8,622 nucleotides of DNA, from the NCBI GenBank assembly GCA_018679695.1, contig JAHHKH010000010.1, positions 1 through 8,622 on the forward strand, given 5' to 3'. Below the pieces are notes generated by a model. That model saw only the letters and a list, made by a program, of their open reading frames with translations, made no database searches and had not been told where the DNA came from. Made by a program: the position numbers and the translations under genes. The stretch's first letter is position 1; each line of letters begins with the position of its first letter. This document shows positions 1 to 7,628 of the stretch, one piece after another. The stretch is from Maribacter sp. (GTDB lineage: Bacteria > Bacteroidota > Bacteroidia > Flavobacteriales > Flavobacteriaceae).

Positions 1-1907
1 CTCATATATCATATACGAAAGGTGCTGCCAAAATTTCACGGGATGATACCAAACGAAGAATCGTGGTTGGTATCAATGTAAGAAATCGTGATCTGCAATC
101 GGTAGTTACCGATGTACAGCGCAGAATTGAATCGAACATCGATCTACCCGTAGGATACAACATTACGTATGGCGGGCAATTCGAGAATCTACAAAGTGCG
201 AAAGACCGATTAAAAATAGCCGTGCCTATAGCTTTAGTGTTAATATTCTTTTTGCTATTTTTTGCTTTTGAATCGGTTAAAGATGCATTGATGATTTATT
301 CCGCCATTCCCTTGGCAGCCGTTGGAGGCGTATTTTTCTTATGGATAAGGGATATGCCTTTCAGTATTTCGGCAGGTGTAGGATTCATTGCTCTTTTTGG
401 GATTGCCGTTTTGAATGGAATTGTTTTGATAGAACATTTTAAGGAATTAAAACATCAAGGGATGATAGATATTGAGGCGCGAATTAAACAAGGAACAAAA
501 GACAGACTAAGAGCAGTACTTTTGACTGCATCGGCTGCCGCATTAGGTTTCTTGCCCATGGCAATCTCAACCAGTGCCGGAGCAGAGGTACAGAGACCTT
601 TGGCAACGGTCGTTATTGGTGGACTTATAACCGCTACCCTGCTCACTCTGGTCGTTTTACCAGTTTTATACGCAATATTCGATTCAAAAATTGAACTAAA
701 GAAAATTATAAATAAGAAACAAGTTCAAGGCTTGACTATTCTCCTTTTGCTCTTTACCATCAATACAAATGCACAAGATAAAGGGTTGCATTTTGATGAT
801 ATTAGGGCTTTGGCATTAGAGAACAATGCAGGAATTAAAGCAGCGGCCTTGAAAGTTGAAGAAACAGAAGCCCTGGTTGGTAGCTCATTCAATTTTGACA
901 AAACAGAGGTGTACTATCATTACGACCAAAACAATTTGGCTTTCAATGGCAAGGCTATAGAAGTATATGGTATTCAACAAAGTATCATGTTCCCAACCCT
1001 TTATTTTGCCGGAAAACGAATTAATAAGGCAAAATTAAAGATAGAACAAAGTCGATTTGAGTTACAAAAACAAGCTCTTGAACGTGATGTTGCCTCTGCC
1101 TATTACCAATTTCTATATACCAGAGAAAAGCAAGAGGTTTACAAGTATTTGGACAGCATATACCAGAAATTCGCCAAAGCATCACAGCGACGATTTGAAT
1201 TGGGGGAAACCAATTATCTAGAAAAAATAACAGCCCAAGCCAAACAAAAAGAATTACTGGCACTTTTTAATCAAGCCAGGGAAGATGTTGGTATAGCTTA
1301 TGCAAAACTTCAAAAAATAACACAGGTCGAAGAACCGCTGATTATTGCAATCTCCCCATTGCCTAAATTACAGCTGTCTCAAATAGATGTCACCTTGAAT
1401 GCAGGTATATTGCTCTATGACCATAGAAATTTATTGTTCGAGGCCAAAAGCGGATTTGAAAGGCAGTCATTACTGCCAGACATCAGTTTTGACTATTTCC
1501 AAGGAACCAATTCGGGTCTTGGGGAAAATCTTTACGGTTATCAAGTCGGACTCAAAATACCATTGATTTTCAGTGGCAATGCATCAAAAATAAAAGCTGC
1601 CAAGATTGCCAAGAATATAGCTATTGAAGAATCCTTTGATTATAAAAACAGGCTGCAACTGAAGTATGAGCAACTTATAGGACAACTACGTAAATATGAA
1701 GAGGCTTTAAAATATTATGAAAACAGTGGTAAAAATCTTTCCGATGAAATACTTAAAACCGCTTCAATAAGTTTCCAGAATGGGGAAATCGACTTTTTCC
1801 AATATATCCAGAGCTTGGAGAATGCCTATAGTATTAACATCTCCTATTTGGAAAACCTCAACATGTATAATCAAACGGTCATTGCCCTAAATCATCTGAC
1901 ATTATGA
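1..1907 (+). CDS. Heavy-metal efflux RND pump (CzcA/CusA type) fused to a TolC-like outer membrane factor, 5'-truncated
   Basis: The frame is open from base 3 at the left edge to the TGA at 1905-1907, so the start lies outside the window. The GTG at 63 is an internal valine in the CzcA-like stretch KRRIVVGINVRNRDL. The RND remnant has a periplasmic segment, then hydrophobic helices at about nt 213-269, 288-347, 369-434, 510-572 and 603-680. These include the GIAVLNGIVLIEH and LLTASAAALGFLPMAIS segments typical of HME-RND pumps. After a basic linker and a second, signal-like hydrophobic stretch (711-776), about 377 residues resemble an outer membrane efflux protein, with two long helical repeats (roughly 1020-1330 and 1560-1900) and beta-like segments between. 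Such pump/channel fusions are known in Bacteroidota. By family, the pump exports divalent metal or Cu/Ag ions by proton antiport. The TM4 proton-relay and metal-site residues are off-window, so the metal cannot be named. The partner adaptor gene follows directly. Confidence 0.93.
   Translation, partial: HISYTKGAAKISRDDTKRRIVVGINVRNRDLQSVVTDVQRRIESNIDLPVGYNITYGGQFENLQSAKDRLKIAVPIALVLIFFLLFFAFESVKDALMIYSAIPLAAVGGVFFLWIRDMPFSISAGVGFIALFGIAVLNGIVLIEHFKELKHQGMIDIEARIKQGTKDRLRAVLLTASAAALGFLPMAISTSAGAEVQRPLATVVIGGLITATLLTLVVLPVLYAIFDSKIELKKIINKKQVQGLTILLLLFTINTNAQDKGLHFDDIRALALENNAGIKAAALKVEETEALVGSSFNFDKTEVYYHYDQNNLAFNGKAIEVYGIQQSIMFPTLYFAGKRINKAKLKIEQSRFELQKQALERDVASAYYQFLYTREKQEVYKYLDSIYQKFAKASQRRFELGETNYLEKITAQAKQKELLALFNQAREDVGIAYAKLQKITQVEEPLIIAISPLPKLQLSQIDVTLNAGILLYDHRNLLFEAKSGFERQSLLPDISFDYFQGTNSGLGENLYGYQVGLKIPLIFSGNASKIKAAKIAKNIAIEESFDYKNRLQLKYEQLIGQLRKYEEALKYYENSGKNLSDEILKTASISFQNGEIDFFQYIQSLENAYSINISYLENLNMYNQTVIALNHLTL
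711..776 (+). other. Internal signal-peptide-like segment at the pump/channel junction
   Basis: Inside the fusion, after the last RND helix (ending about nt 680), the protein reads a lysine-rich linker (KIELKKIINKKQ), a short leucine-rich hydrophobic run (GLTILLLLFTIN) and then TNAQ-DKG. This is the n-region, h-region and Ala-X cleavage pattern of a type I signal peptide, and the TolC-like domain starts right after it. The segment could pass the channel domain across the inner membrane. It might also be cut by signal peptidase, releasing the channel to reach the outer membrane. Cleavage is inference; the alternative is an uncut 13th membrane helix tethering the two parts. Confidence 0.6.
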
Positions 1908-1972
1908 AGAATAAACATCGACAAACGGCTAATAACAGTTTAAAAATAAAAACCTTAAAATATATTTCATGA
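1904..1972 (+). other. 22-codon linking frame with ATGA overlaps at both ends
   Basis: An ATG at 1904-1906 overlaps the pump gene's TGA stop (ATGA). It opens a frame encoding a 22-residue basic peptide beginning MKNKHRQTANN. The frame ends at the TGA of 1970-1972, which overlaps the adaptor gene's ATG at 1969 (a second ATGA). The frame therefore bridges the 61-nt gap between the pump and adaptor genes exactly. No domain is recognisable and no Shine-Dalgarno-like site is visible. It could be a translational-coupling leader or an accident of an A-rich spacer; I favour neither strongly. Confidence 0.2.
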
Positions 1973-3111
1973 AATCCTTTCAGTACAGCACATTCCTTTT
2001 GTCCATGCTTTTATTTATGTCCTGTGGGGAATCAGCAAACAAAAGTGAAAATACAGCAATAACTTTAGAAGAAAAGCTAATAGAAATAAGTAAAGCACAG
2101 TTAGAAGGCAGTAAAATGCAACTTGGTAAATTATCAGAGCAATCCTTTCCTCTTGTGGTTCAAAGTACGGGAATGATAGATGTTCCCCCGCAAAGCAGGG
2201 CCATAATAAGTTCTTTTGCCGGGGGATATGTCCAAAAAACCCCACTATTGGTCGGTAACAAAGTTCGAAAAGGTCAGGTATTGGCCACCTTGGAAAACCC
2301 TGAGTTTGTGGAAATGCAGCAAAGTTATCTTGAATTGGCACAACAGCTTACTTATTTGAAATCTGAATATGACCGCCAAAAGACCTTGGTAGAAGAACAA
2401 ATCAGCTCCCAAAAGAGTTTCTTAAAAGCAGAGAGCAATTACAAAAGTGCTCTGGCCGTCTACAACGGACTGAAAAAGAAATTGCAGATGCTCAACATCA
2501 GTATCAAAGCCGTTGAAGCGGGCAATATTACTTCGGAAATTGCCCTATACGCACCTATTCACGGCAGTGTTACAAAAATGAATATTAGTAAAGGAACATA
2601 TGTTTCACCTGCGGATGAGATCATGGAAATCATAAATACAGACCATATACATCTTGAACTTGCTGTATTTGAAAAAGATATCCTTAAAATTAAGGAAGGA
2701 CAAAAAATCGTTTTCCACATTCCAGAAGCTCTTGAAGAAACGTTTGAAGCTGAAGTACATCTGGTGGGGACTTCTATTGATACTAAAACACGAACGGTAA
2801 AAGTACACGGTCATTTGGAGGATGACGAAAACCATAATTTCGCTTTAGGGATGTTCGTTGATGCACAGATAATCACCGAATCTAACCAAGCTCTTGCCTT
2901 ACCTGTTGATGCCATCATAACAATGAATGATAAATACTATGTATTATTAATCAATTCCAAAGATGAAGCAGGGTATGTTTTTAGTCAAAAAGAAGTTACT
3001 ATCGGCAACAGTTTTAATGGGTTCACGATGATAAAAAATGCTAATGAATTTACTGAAAATGATCTGTTCTTGGTCAAAGGTGCCTTTAATCTCATTGGGG
3101 CGGAAGAGTAG
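1969..3111 (+). CDS. Efflux RND transporter periplasmic adaptor subunit (CusB/HlyD family lipoprotein)
   Basis: This 380-residue protein is the membrane fusion component that would link the inner-membrane RND pump to the outer membrane channel. The N-terminus has a hydrophobic signal ending in lipobox FMSC with Cys19, so it is probably a lipoprotein in the periplasm. Domains in order: beta strands at about 60-85; a first lipoyl half at 86-113 (GYVQKTPLLVGNKVRKGQVL); an alpha-hairpin coiled coil at about 113-183; a second lipoyl half at about 190-222 (LYAPIHGSVTKMNISKGTYV); a beta-barrel at 225-300; and a membrane-proximal domain to the end. Its position just after the pump/channel fusion supports the pairing. 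The N-terminus lacks the methionine cluster that binds copper in E. coli CusB, so I do not assign copper. The ATG at 1969 precedes a complete lipoprotein signal and overlaps the end of a 22-codon frame. Length is normal for the family. Confidence 0.92.
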   Translation: MKSFQYSTFLLSMLLFMSCGESANKSENTAITLEEKLIEISKAQLEGSKMQLGKLSEQSFPLVVQSTGMIDVPPQSRAIISSFAGGYVQKTPLLVGNKVRKGQVLATLENPEFVEMQQSYLELAQQLTYLKSEYDRQKTLVEEQISSQKSFLKAESNYKSALAVYNGLKKKLQMLNISIKAVEAGNITSEIALYAPIHGSVTKMNISKGTYVSPADEIMEIINTDHIHLELAVFEKDILKIKEGQKIVFHIPEALEETFEAEVHLVGTSIDTKTRTVKVHGHLEDDENHNFALGMFVDAQIITESNQALALPVDAIITMNDKYYVLLINSKDEAGYVFSQKEVTIGNSFNGFTMIKNANEFTENDLFLVKGAFNLIGAEE

Positions 3112-3143
3112 AATTATTTAACTTACAAGTCAAACGCACAATA

Positions 3144-3575
3144 ATGAAGGCAATTTATATCTTTTTTATCTTAATATGTTTTACGGCATGTAAGTCTCCC
3201 GTTTCAGAAAGAGATGCTGTAGCTGCTATAAAACAGGTGCTCAAAGCACAAGAACTGGCCTGGTCCGAAAACGATTTGGAAGGTTTTATGCAGGGTTATT
3301 TGGAATCGGATTCAATCCCTTATTTTGGGCGCAGTGGAATCACCTATGGCTGGCAAAAAATGTTGGATCGCTATAATAGTGGATATCCAACAACGGCAGA
3401 AAGGGGTATTTTGAAGTTCAACATCGTCAATATTTCACAAATAAGCGACGATGCCTATTGGGTAATGGGTGAATATCATTTAACGCGGGAGGTTGGCTAC
3501 GCCAATGGAACATTCATGATCGTGTTCAAAAAAGTCAACGGTGAATGGAAGATTGTTGGGGATCATTCTTGCTAG
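3144..3575 (+). CDS. Small NTF2-like (DUF4440/SnoaL-type) lipoprotein
   Basis: This 143-residue protein has a short hydrophobic signal and lipobox FTAC (Cys16), so it is predicted to be a lipoprotein. The mature part starts with a helix (AAIKQVLKAQELAWSENDLE) followed by the GFMQGYLESD and YFGRSGITYGWQKMLDRY segments. It ends with strands such as YWVMGEYHLT and FMIVFKKVNGEWKIVGDHSC. This order matches the DUF4440/SnoaL-like NTF2 fold, a cone-shaped pocket that often binds small ligands; many members have no known reaction. The gene starts 32 nt after the adaptor stop on the same strand, so it is probably the last gene of the efflux operon, but a role in metal export is only a guess. The chain ends on a cysteine. 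Family assignment is from sequence pattern; function is unknown. Confidence 0.8.
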   Translation: MKAIYIFFILICFTACKSPVSERDAVAAIKQVLKAQELAWSENDLEGFMQGYLESDSIPYFGRSGITYGWQKMLDRYNSGYPTTAERGILKFNIVNISQISDDAYWVMGEYHLTREVGYANGTFMIVFKKVNGEWKIVGDHSC

Positions 3576-3639
3576 GACCCAGACGACTTCGGTCATTCCA
3601 GTGAAACTGCCCTCCAGGTAATTATAAACTGAATTTTTG

Positions 3640-4890
3640 TTAAAACCTTCTCATGGGAGCAAACGGACTGATATCCATAGAAGGCTTTTTTTCAGCGATA
3701 ACTTCTGCAACCAATTTTCCTGTCGCTGGACCCAAACTCCAACCCATCATGGCATGACCCGTTGCAAAGGTCAGGTTCCCAATTGAATTACCTCTTCCAA
3801 TATAGGGTAATCCATCGGGAGATACAGGTCGCATACCACTTTTTGCCTCGGCCTTTTCTGTAGCGTTGATTTCAATTTCCGGATAAAAATCAGTTACCGC
3901 ATTGGCAATCGCTCCCACACGTTCCTTTCTTATGATCTCGTTAATTCCAGAAAACTCCATGGTCCCGGCAAATCTCGTAAAACCCTTCATTGGTGTCACT
4001 GCCACCTTGGCCTCCATTAAAATTGCAGGAATTGCAATCCCTGTTGGTCTTTCCATATTTATGCGATATCCTTTACCGGCCTGTATCGGAAGCTTTATAT
4101 TCATTTTCTTGGAAAGTAATCCACTCCAAGATCCTGCAGCCAAAACGATTTCATCGGCCTTATATGTATCTTTTGTAGTAATGATTTGTTGTATTGTATT
4201 ATTGGTCAATTCAATATCCATCACTTCTTCATTGGTTTTGACCACCACCCCTGCACTTTTTAAATAGGAAATCATTTTTGGCATAAATTCAGTTGGGGTC
4301 GTATGACCATCGCACTCGTAGTGAATAGCTCCCAAGGCATCAATTTTTACTTGGGGTTCAATGGCATCCAATTTTTCTTTGTCCAACAGCTGAACCTCCA
4401 ATCCCAAATACTTGGCTTTTTCCGCGACCTTTAGTTCTTCTTCTCCTGCAGAAGCGGTCTTGTACAACATCAACAACCCTTTTCGCTCAAGATGAAAATC
4501 ACCTAAGTCACCAGAAACCTTAATCTCTTCAAACAATTCCCTACTAATTAGATTTATATCCTTGATTACAGGAATTGCCTTTGCCACTTTTTCTTTGGTC
4601 GACGCCCTGTGAAAATACCATGACCATTTTAAAAAGTCGCTATCAAAACGCGGTTTCATATAAAAAGGGCTCGAAGAATTGAACATCCATTTAATTCCTT
4701 TGGCAATCATGCCTGGTGAGGCCAACGGAATTATGTGGCTTGGTGTTATATAACCTGCATTGACAAAAGAGGCACCTTTGGAGATATCCGATTTATCTAT
4801 TACGGTCACCTGATGTCCGTCTTTATGTAAATAATAGGCTGCACTAAGTCCAACGATTCCACCTCCTATAATGATAATGCTTTTAGCCAT
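3640..4890 (-). CDS. FAD-dependent D-amino-acid dehydrogenase (DadA-like), probable D-hydroxyproline dehydrogenase
   Basis: This 416-residue member of the DAO/DadA flavoprotein family probably oxidises cis-4-hydroxy-D-proline to 1-pyrroline-4-hydroxy-2-carboxylate, passing electrons to a membrane acceptor. Visible evidence: an N-terminal FAD Rossmann motif (IIGGGIVGLSAAYYL, residues 7-21) with Asp32 at the end of the second strand; the GASFVNAGYITPSH segment after it; AAGSWSG near 251-257; and a C-terminal FAD/substrate region with GMRPVSPDGLPYIGR (352-366) and TGHAMMGWSLGPATGK (377-392). No signal peptide is seen, so the protein is expected to be cytoplasmic or membrane-associated. It lies 1 nt after the epimerase stop, the strongest argument for the D-hydroxyproline substrate over D-alanine. 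The single-chain form differs from the multi-subunit D-hydroxyproline dehydrogenases of some pseudomonads. It is the last gene of the operon. Confidence 0.87.
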   Translation of the reverse strand: MAKSIIIIGGGIVGLSAAYYLHKDGHQVTVIDKSDISKGASFVNAGYITPSHIIPLASPGMIAKGIKWMFNSSSPFYMKPRFDSDFLKWSWYFHRASTKEKVAKAIPVIKDINLISRELFEEIKVSGDLGDFHLERKGLLMLYKTASAGEEELKVAEKAKYLGLEVQLLDKEKLDAIEPQVKIDALGAIHYECDGHTTPTEFMPKMISYLKSAGVVVKTNEEVMDIELTNNTIQQIITTKDTYKADEIVLAAGSWSGLLSKKMNIKLPIQAGKGYRINMERPTGIAIPAILMEAKVAVTPMKGFTRFAGTMEFSGINEIIRKERVGAIANAVTDFYPEIEINATEKAEAKSGMRPVSPDGLPYIGRGNSIGNLTFATGHAMMGWSLGPATGKLVAEVIAEKKPSMDISPFAPMRRF

Positions 4891-4891
4891 G

Positions 4892-5899
4892 TTAAATTAC
4901 TTGAAAACCGTGTGCGTATGGATCATCATCATCTATGGTTATTATATTATGACCATAAATTCTTGCCCAACCTTGGATACTTGGGATAACGGCAGGTTTA
5001 CCATCAAGAGTGGTTACTTCTTTTATCCTACCAATAAATTTTGAGCCTATATAACTTTCATGAACAAAATCCTCTCCCAGATTTAATCTTCCTTTAGCAA
5101 ACCATTGGGCCATCCTTGCAGAAGTACCTGTGCCGCAAGGTGATCTATCTATTGCCTTATCACCGTAAAACACGGCATTTCTTGCGGTAGCCTCTGATGA
5201 TAGCGTCTCCCCGGTCCATAAAATATGGCTAACACCATTGATGGTTTCATTTTCAGGATGCACGAACTTTCCGGGGTATTTTAAATTGATCTTATCCCTG
5301 ATTTCCTGGCTGAACTGTATAAGTCTACTTGCGGTAAAATCCTGAATGCCTGAAAAATTCCTTTGCGGATCTACAATTGCGTAAAAATTACCCCCATAGG
5401 AAACATCAAAAACCAACTCCCCTAGTTCCTTGCAATCTATGGTAAGATCTGTGGCCGCCAAATACGACTTTACGTTGGTCAATCTCACCCAATCGACCTT
5501 CTCACCCGTTTTTTGGTATTCTACCAGGACTAAACCAGCTGGGGTTTCCATACGGACCATCCCCGGGATTTTAGGATTTAGCAAACCCTCTTCAATGCCT
5601 ATTGTTATTGCCCCAATGGCACCATGGCCACACATGGGCAAACAACCGCTAGTTTCTATAAAGAGAATACCAAAATCATTTTCAGGATTTGAAGGAGGAT
5701 AAAAAATACTGCCACTCATCATATCATGGCCTCGAGGTTCGAACATCAAGCCTTTACGAATCCAATCGAATTCCCTTATGAAATGTTGTCGCCTTTCTGT
5801 CATACTCTTTCCTTGAAGCACAGGACCCCCTTCAGCCACCACTCGCACCGGATTTCCACACGTATGTGCATCTATACAGGTAAATGTACTACGACCCAT
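4892..5899 (-). CDS. 4-hydroxyproline 2-epimerase (proline racemase family)
   Basis: This cytoplasmic enzyme of 335 residues should interconvert trans-4-hydroxy-L-proline and cis-4-hydroxy-D-proline without a cofactor. The fold's two pseudo-symmetric halves carry the expected acid/base cysteines: Cys90 in LPMCGHGAIG and Cys255 in DRSPCGTGTSARMA. Having both points to a racemase/epimerase rather than trans-3-hydroxy-L-proline dehydratase, where one is replaced by threonine. The N-terminus FTCIDAHTCGNPVRVV and C-terminus GWARIYGHN...DDPYAHGF fit the hydroxyproline epimerase group. I chose the ATG at 5899 (MGRSTF). An in-frame TTG five codons upstream would give a longer start but is not needed. 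The ATG lies within the end of the DUF885 gene (11-nt overlap) behind an A-rich run, suggesting coupled translation. Proline racemase is the alternative; the flanking D-amino-acid and semialdehyde dehydrogenases favour hydroxyproline. Confidence 0.9.
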   Translation of the reverse strand: MGRSTFTCIDAHTCGNPVRVVAEGGPVLQGKSMTERRQHFIREFDWIRKGLMFEPRGHDMMSGSIFYPPSNPENDFGILFIETSGCLPMCGHGAIGAITIGIEEGLLNPKIPGMVRMETPAGLVLVEYQKTGEKVDWVRLTNVKSYLAATDLTIDCKELGELVFDVSYGGNFYAIVDPQRNFSGIQDFTASRLIQFSQEIRDKINLKYPGKFVHPENETINGVSHILWTGETLSSEATARNAVFYGDKAIDRSPCGTGTSARMAQWFAKGRLNLGEDFVHESYIGSKFIGRIKEVTTLDGKPAVIPSIQGWARIYGHNIITIDDDDPYAHGFQVI

Positions 5900-7622
5900 T
5901 TTTTGTTTTTTCAATATAATTGTTAATCCGTTCTTCCATTATAGCAAGGGTCACAGTACCTTGACCCAGAATAATTTCGTGGAACTGCCGAATATCAAAG
6001 TCCCCTTGAAGAGCTTCCTCTGCTTTCTTACGTAGTTCTCGAATTTTCAATTCCCCGATTTTATAGGATAATGCCTGTCCAGGCCAAGAAATATAGCGAT
6101 CGGTCTCAGTATTGATTTCATGCAACGACAATGCAGTGTTCGAAGCCATAAAATCAATAACCTGGTCACGGGTCCAACCTTTGGCATGTATTCCGGTGTC
6201 AACGACCAACCGGCATGCTCGCCACATTTCGTAGGTAAGTTTACCAAAGTGTTCATAAGGCGTGGTATACATGCCCATTTCTTCGGCTAAAAATTCGGTA
6301 TATAATCCCCAACCTTCGCCATAAGCGGATAAATATAAATCTTTGCGGAATTGAGGAATGCTATCCCCCAATTCCAAATTTAATGCCCCTTGCAAATGGT
6401 GGCCAGGAACGGCCTCATGAACCGTCAAAGATGGCAAGGTATAAAGAGTGCGGCTTGGTAAGTCATAAGTGTTTACCCAATAGTAGCCCGGTTCGGTACT
6501 ATTTTTATTTGTGCCTACATATCGGCCTCCCGTATATTTCGGTGCCAACGCAGCGGGCACCGGAGCAACACCGTATGGTTTTCTCGGTAATGTCTTAAAG
6601 AACCTTGGCAGTTGTTCGTCTGCCCTTTTTGCCATATCACGGGCAATCATCAACAACTCTTTTGGGGTTTTGGCATAAAACCGATCATCGGTTCTTAAAA
6701 ATTCCAGAAAGTCTGCAAAGCTTCCTTTAAAATCAAGGTCCTGAATAATTTTATCCATTTTCGACCGAATGCGGGCAACCTCTGAAAGACCAATTTTATG
6801 AATGGCATCTGGAGTATAGTTCGTACTCGTTGTATAAAAGTCAATTCTATTTTGATAATACTTTTCACCATCAGGCACTTCGGATATTCCTATGGTTTTT
6901 CTTGTTTTAGGTAAATACTCTTCCTCAAAGAAACCCTTTATCTTTTTGAATTGGGGAACAACAACATTGCCCACCGTAAGTTCTGCAGCTTTCAAAACAG
7001 AATCTTTTTGTGTTTTTGTAAGTGTTTCAGGTAGGTTCTTAAAAGGAGTATAATAGAAACTATCCTCAAAATTGTCAACAATATGATCATTATAGGTAGA
7101 TTCATATCCATTGAAGATTACGCTAGGTTGGGTTACCCGTTTATCAATGGATTCCCGGAGAATTTCAATATGCTGATCAACAAATACCGGAATGGCGTTT
7201 AGCTTATTCAAGTACTCCCTGACTTGCTTGTAACTAACCATAGGTTTGACCATATAGGTTAAATCACTATGGAATCCGGCATCGGAGAGTATAGGATATA
7301 AATATCTTCCATAATCGTAAAAATCAATTTTATCCCTTAACACGAATTCCAGCAATTGATAAGAAATATAATCCGTTTCATTCAGGATGGAGATGTCGAT
7401 CTTTACCAACTCATCTAAAAGTGTTTGCGCATAGGAAGCTTCGGATTTATAGTATTCTTTGGTAAAAAGTCCTAACGGATACTCCTTCTTGTCATAACCC
7501 TTATGATCCTGGTAGTCTTCAATGATCTTGTTCAACAATGTGGGGGAATCATTTGTTCCTGCCGTGTTGCAACCCAACAGAATCAACATAACCATAAGAT
7601 ATGTAAGATGCTTTATGGTCAT
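5889..7622 (-). CDS. DUF885 family lipoprotein, putative metallopeptidase
   Basis: This 577-residue protein has a short signal and lipobox LLGC (Cys18), so it is probably anchored in a membrane facing the periplasm or outside. The family (DUF885) is mostly uncharacterised. The conserved core is clear: HEAVPGHHLQ at 402-411, resembling a zinc-binding HExxH-type motif with an extra residue; GEGWGLYTEFLAEEMG at 435-450, with Glu436 a possible third metal ligand; RACRLVVDTGIHAKGW at 468-483; and ISWPGQALSYKIGE at 511-524. Length is normal for the family and no break is seen. It starts 6 nt after the semialdehyde dehydrogenase stop and its end overlaps the epimerase start by 11 nt, so it is co-transcribed with the hydroxyproline genes. 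A plausible role is release of hydroxyproline or hydroxyproline-containing peptides outside the cytoplasm. That role is inference from context, and peptidase activity is not shown by sequence alone. Confidence 0.88.
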   Translation of the reverse strand: MTIKHLTYLMVMLILLGCNTAGTNDSPTLLNKIIEDYQDHKGYDKKEYPLGLFTKEYYKSEASYAQTLLDELVKIDISILNETDYISYQLLEFVLRDKIDFYDYGRYLYPILSDAGFHSDLTYMVKPMVSYKQVREYLNKLNAIPVFVDQHIEILRESIDKRVTQPSVIFNGYESTYNDHIVDNFEDSFYYTPFKNLPETLTKTQKDSVLKAAELTVGNVVVPQFKKIKGFFEEEYLPKTRKTIGISEVPDGEKYYQNRIDFYTTSTNYTPDAIHKIGLSEVARIRSKMDKIIQDLDFKGSFADFLEFLRTDDRFYAKTPKELLMIARDMAKRADEQLPRFFKTLPRKPYGVAPVPAALAPKYTGGRYVGTNKNSTEPGYYWVNTYDLPSRTLYTLPSLTVHEAVPGHHLQGALNLELGDSIPQFRKDLYLSAYGEGWGLYTEFLAEEMGMYTTPYEHFGKLTYEMWRACRLVVDTGIHAKGWTRDQVIDFMASNTALSLHEINTETDRYISWPGQALSYKIGELKIRELRKKAEEALQGDFDIRQFHEIILGQGTVTLAIMEERINNYIEKTKNGS

Positions 7623-7628
7623 TTATGC

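Noticed and set aside
63..65. GTG at 63 as a true start of the pump gene
   Set aside because: The reading frame continues to base 3 with CzcA-like residues (GAAKISRDDTKRRIV), so the GTG is an internal codon of a truncated gene.
2015..2341. Open - strand frame of 108 codons opposite the adaptor gene
   Set aside because: It is fully contained in a clear adaptor coding region and resembles no known protein; treated as a shadow frame.
3576..3639. Small GAC-TTCG-GTC hairpin (3585-3594) as a shared terminator between the convergent operons
   Set aside because: The stem is only 3 perfect base pairs, with a mismatch before further weak pairs, and no T-run follows directly on either strand. The gap holds no other clear structure.
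3902..4267. Open + strand frame of 121 codons opposite the D-amino-acid dehydrogenase
   Set aside because: It is antisense to a well-supported gene, shows no recognisable domain, and has a composition expected of a complementary-strand shadow.
5900..5914. TTG at 5914 as the start of the epimerase
   Set aside because: It adds only Lys/Gln-rich residues before the conserved N-terminus. The ATG at 5899 matches the usual family start.
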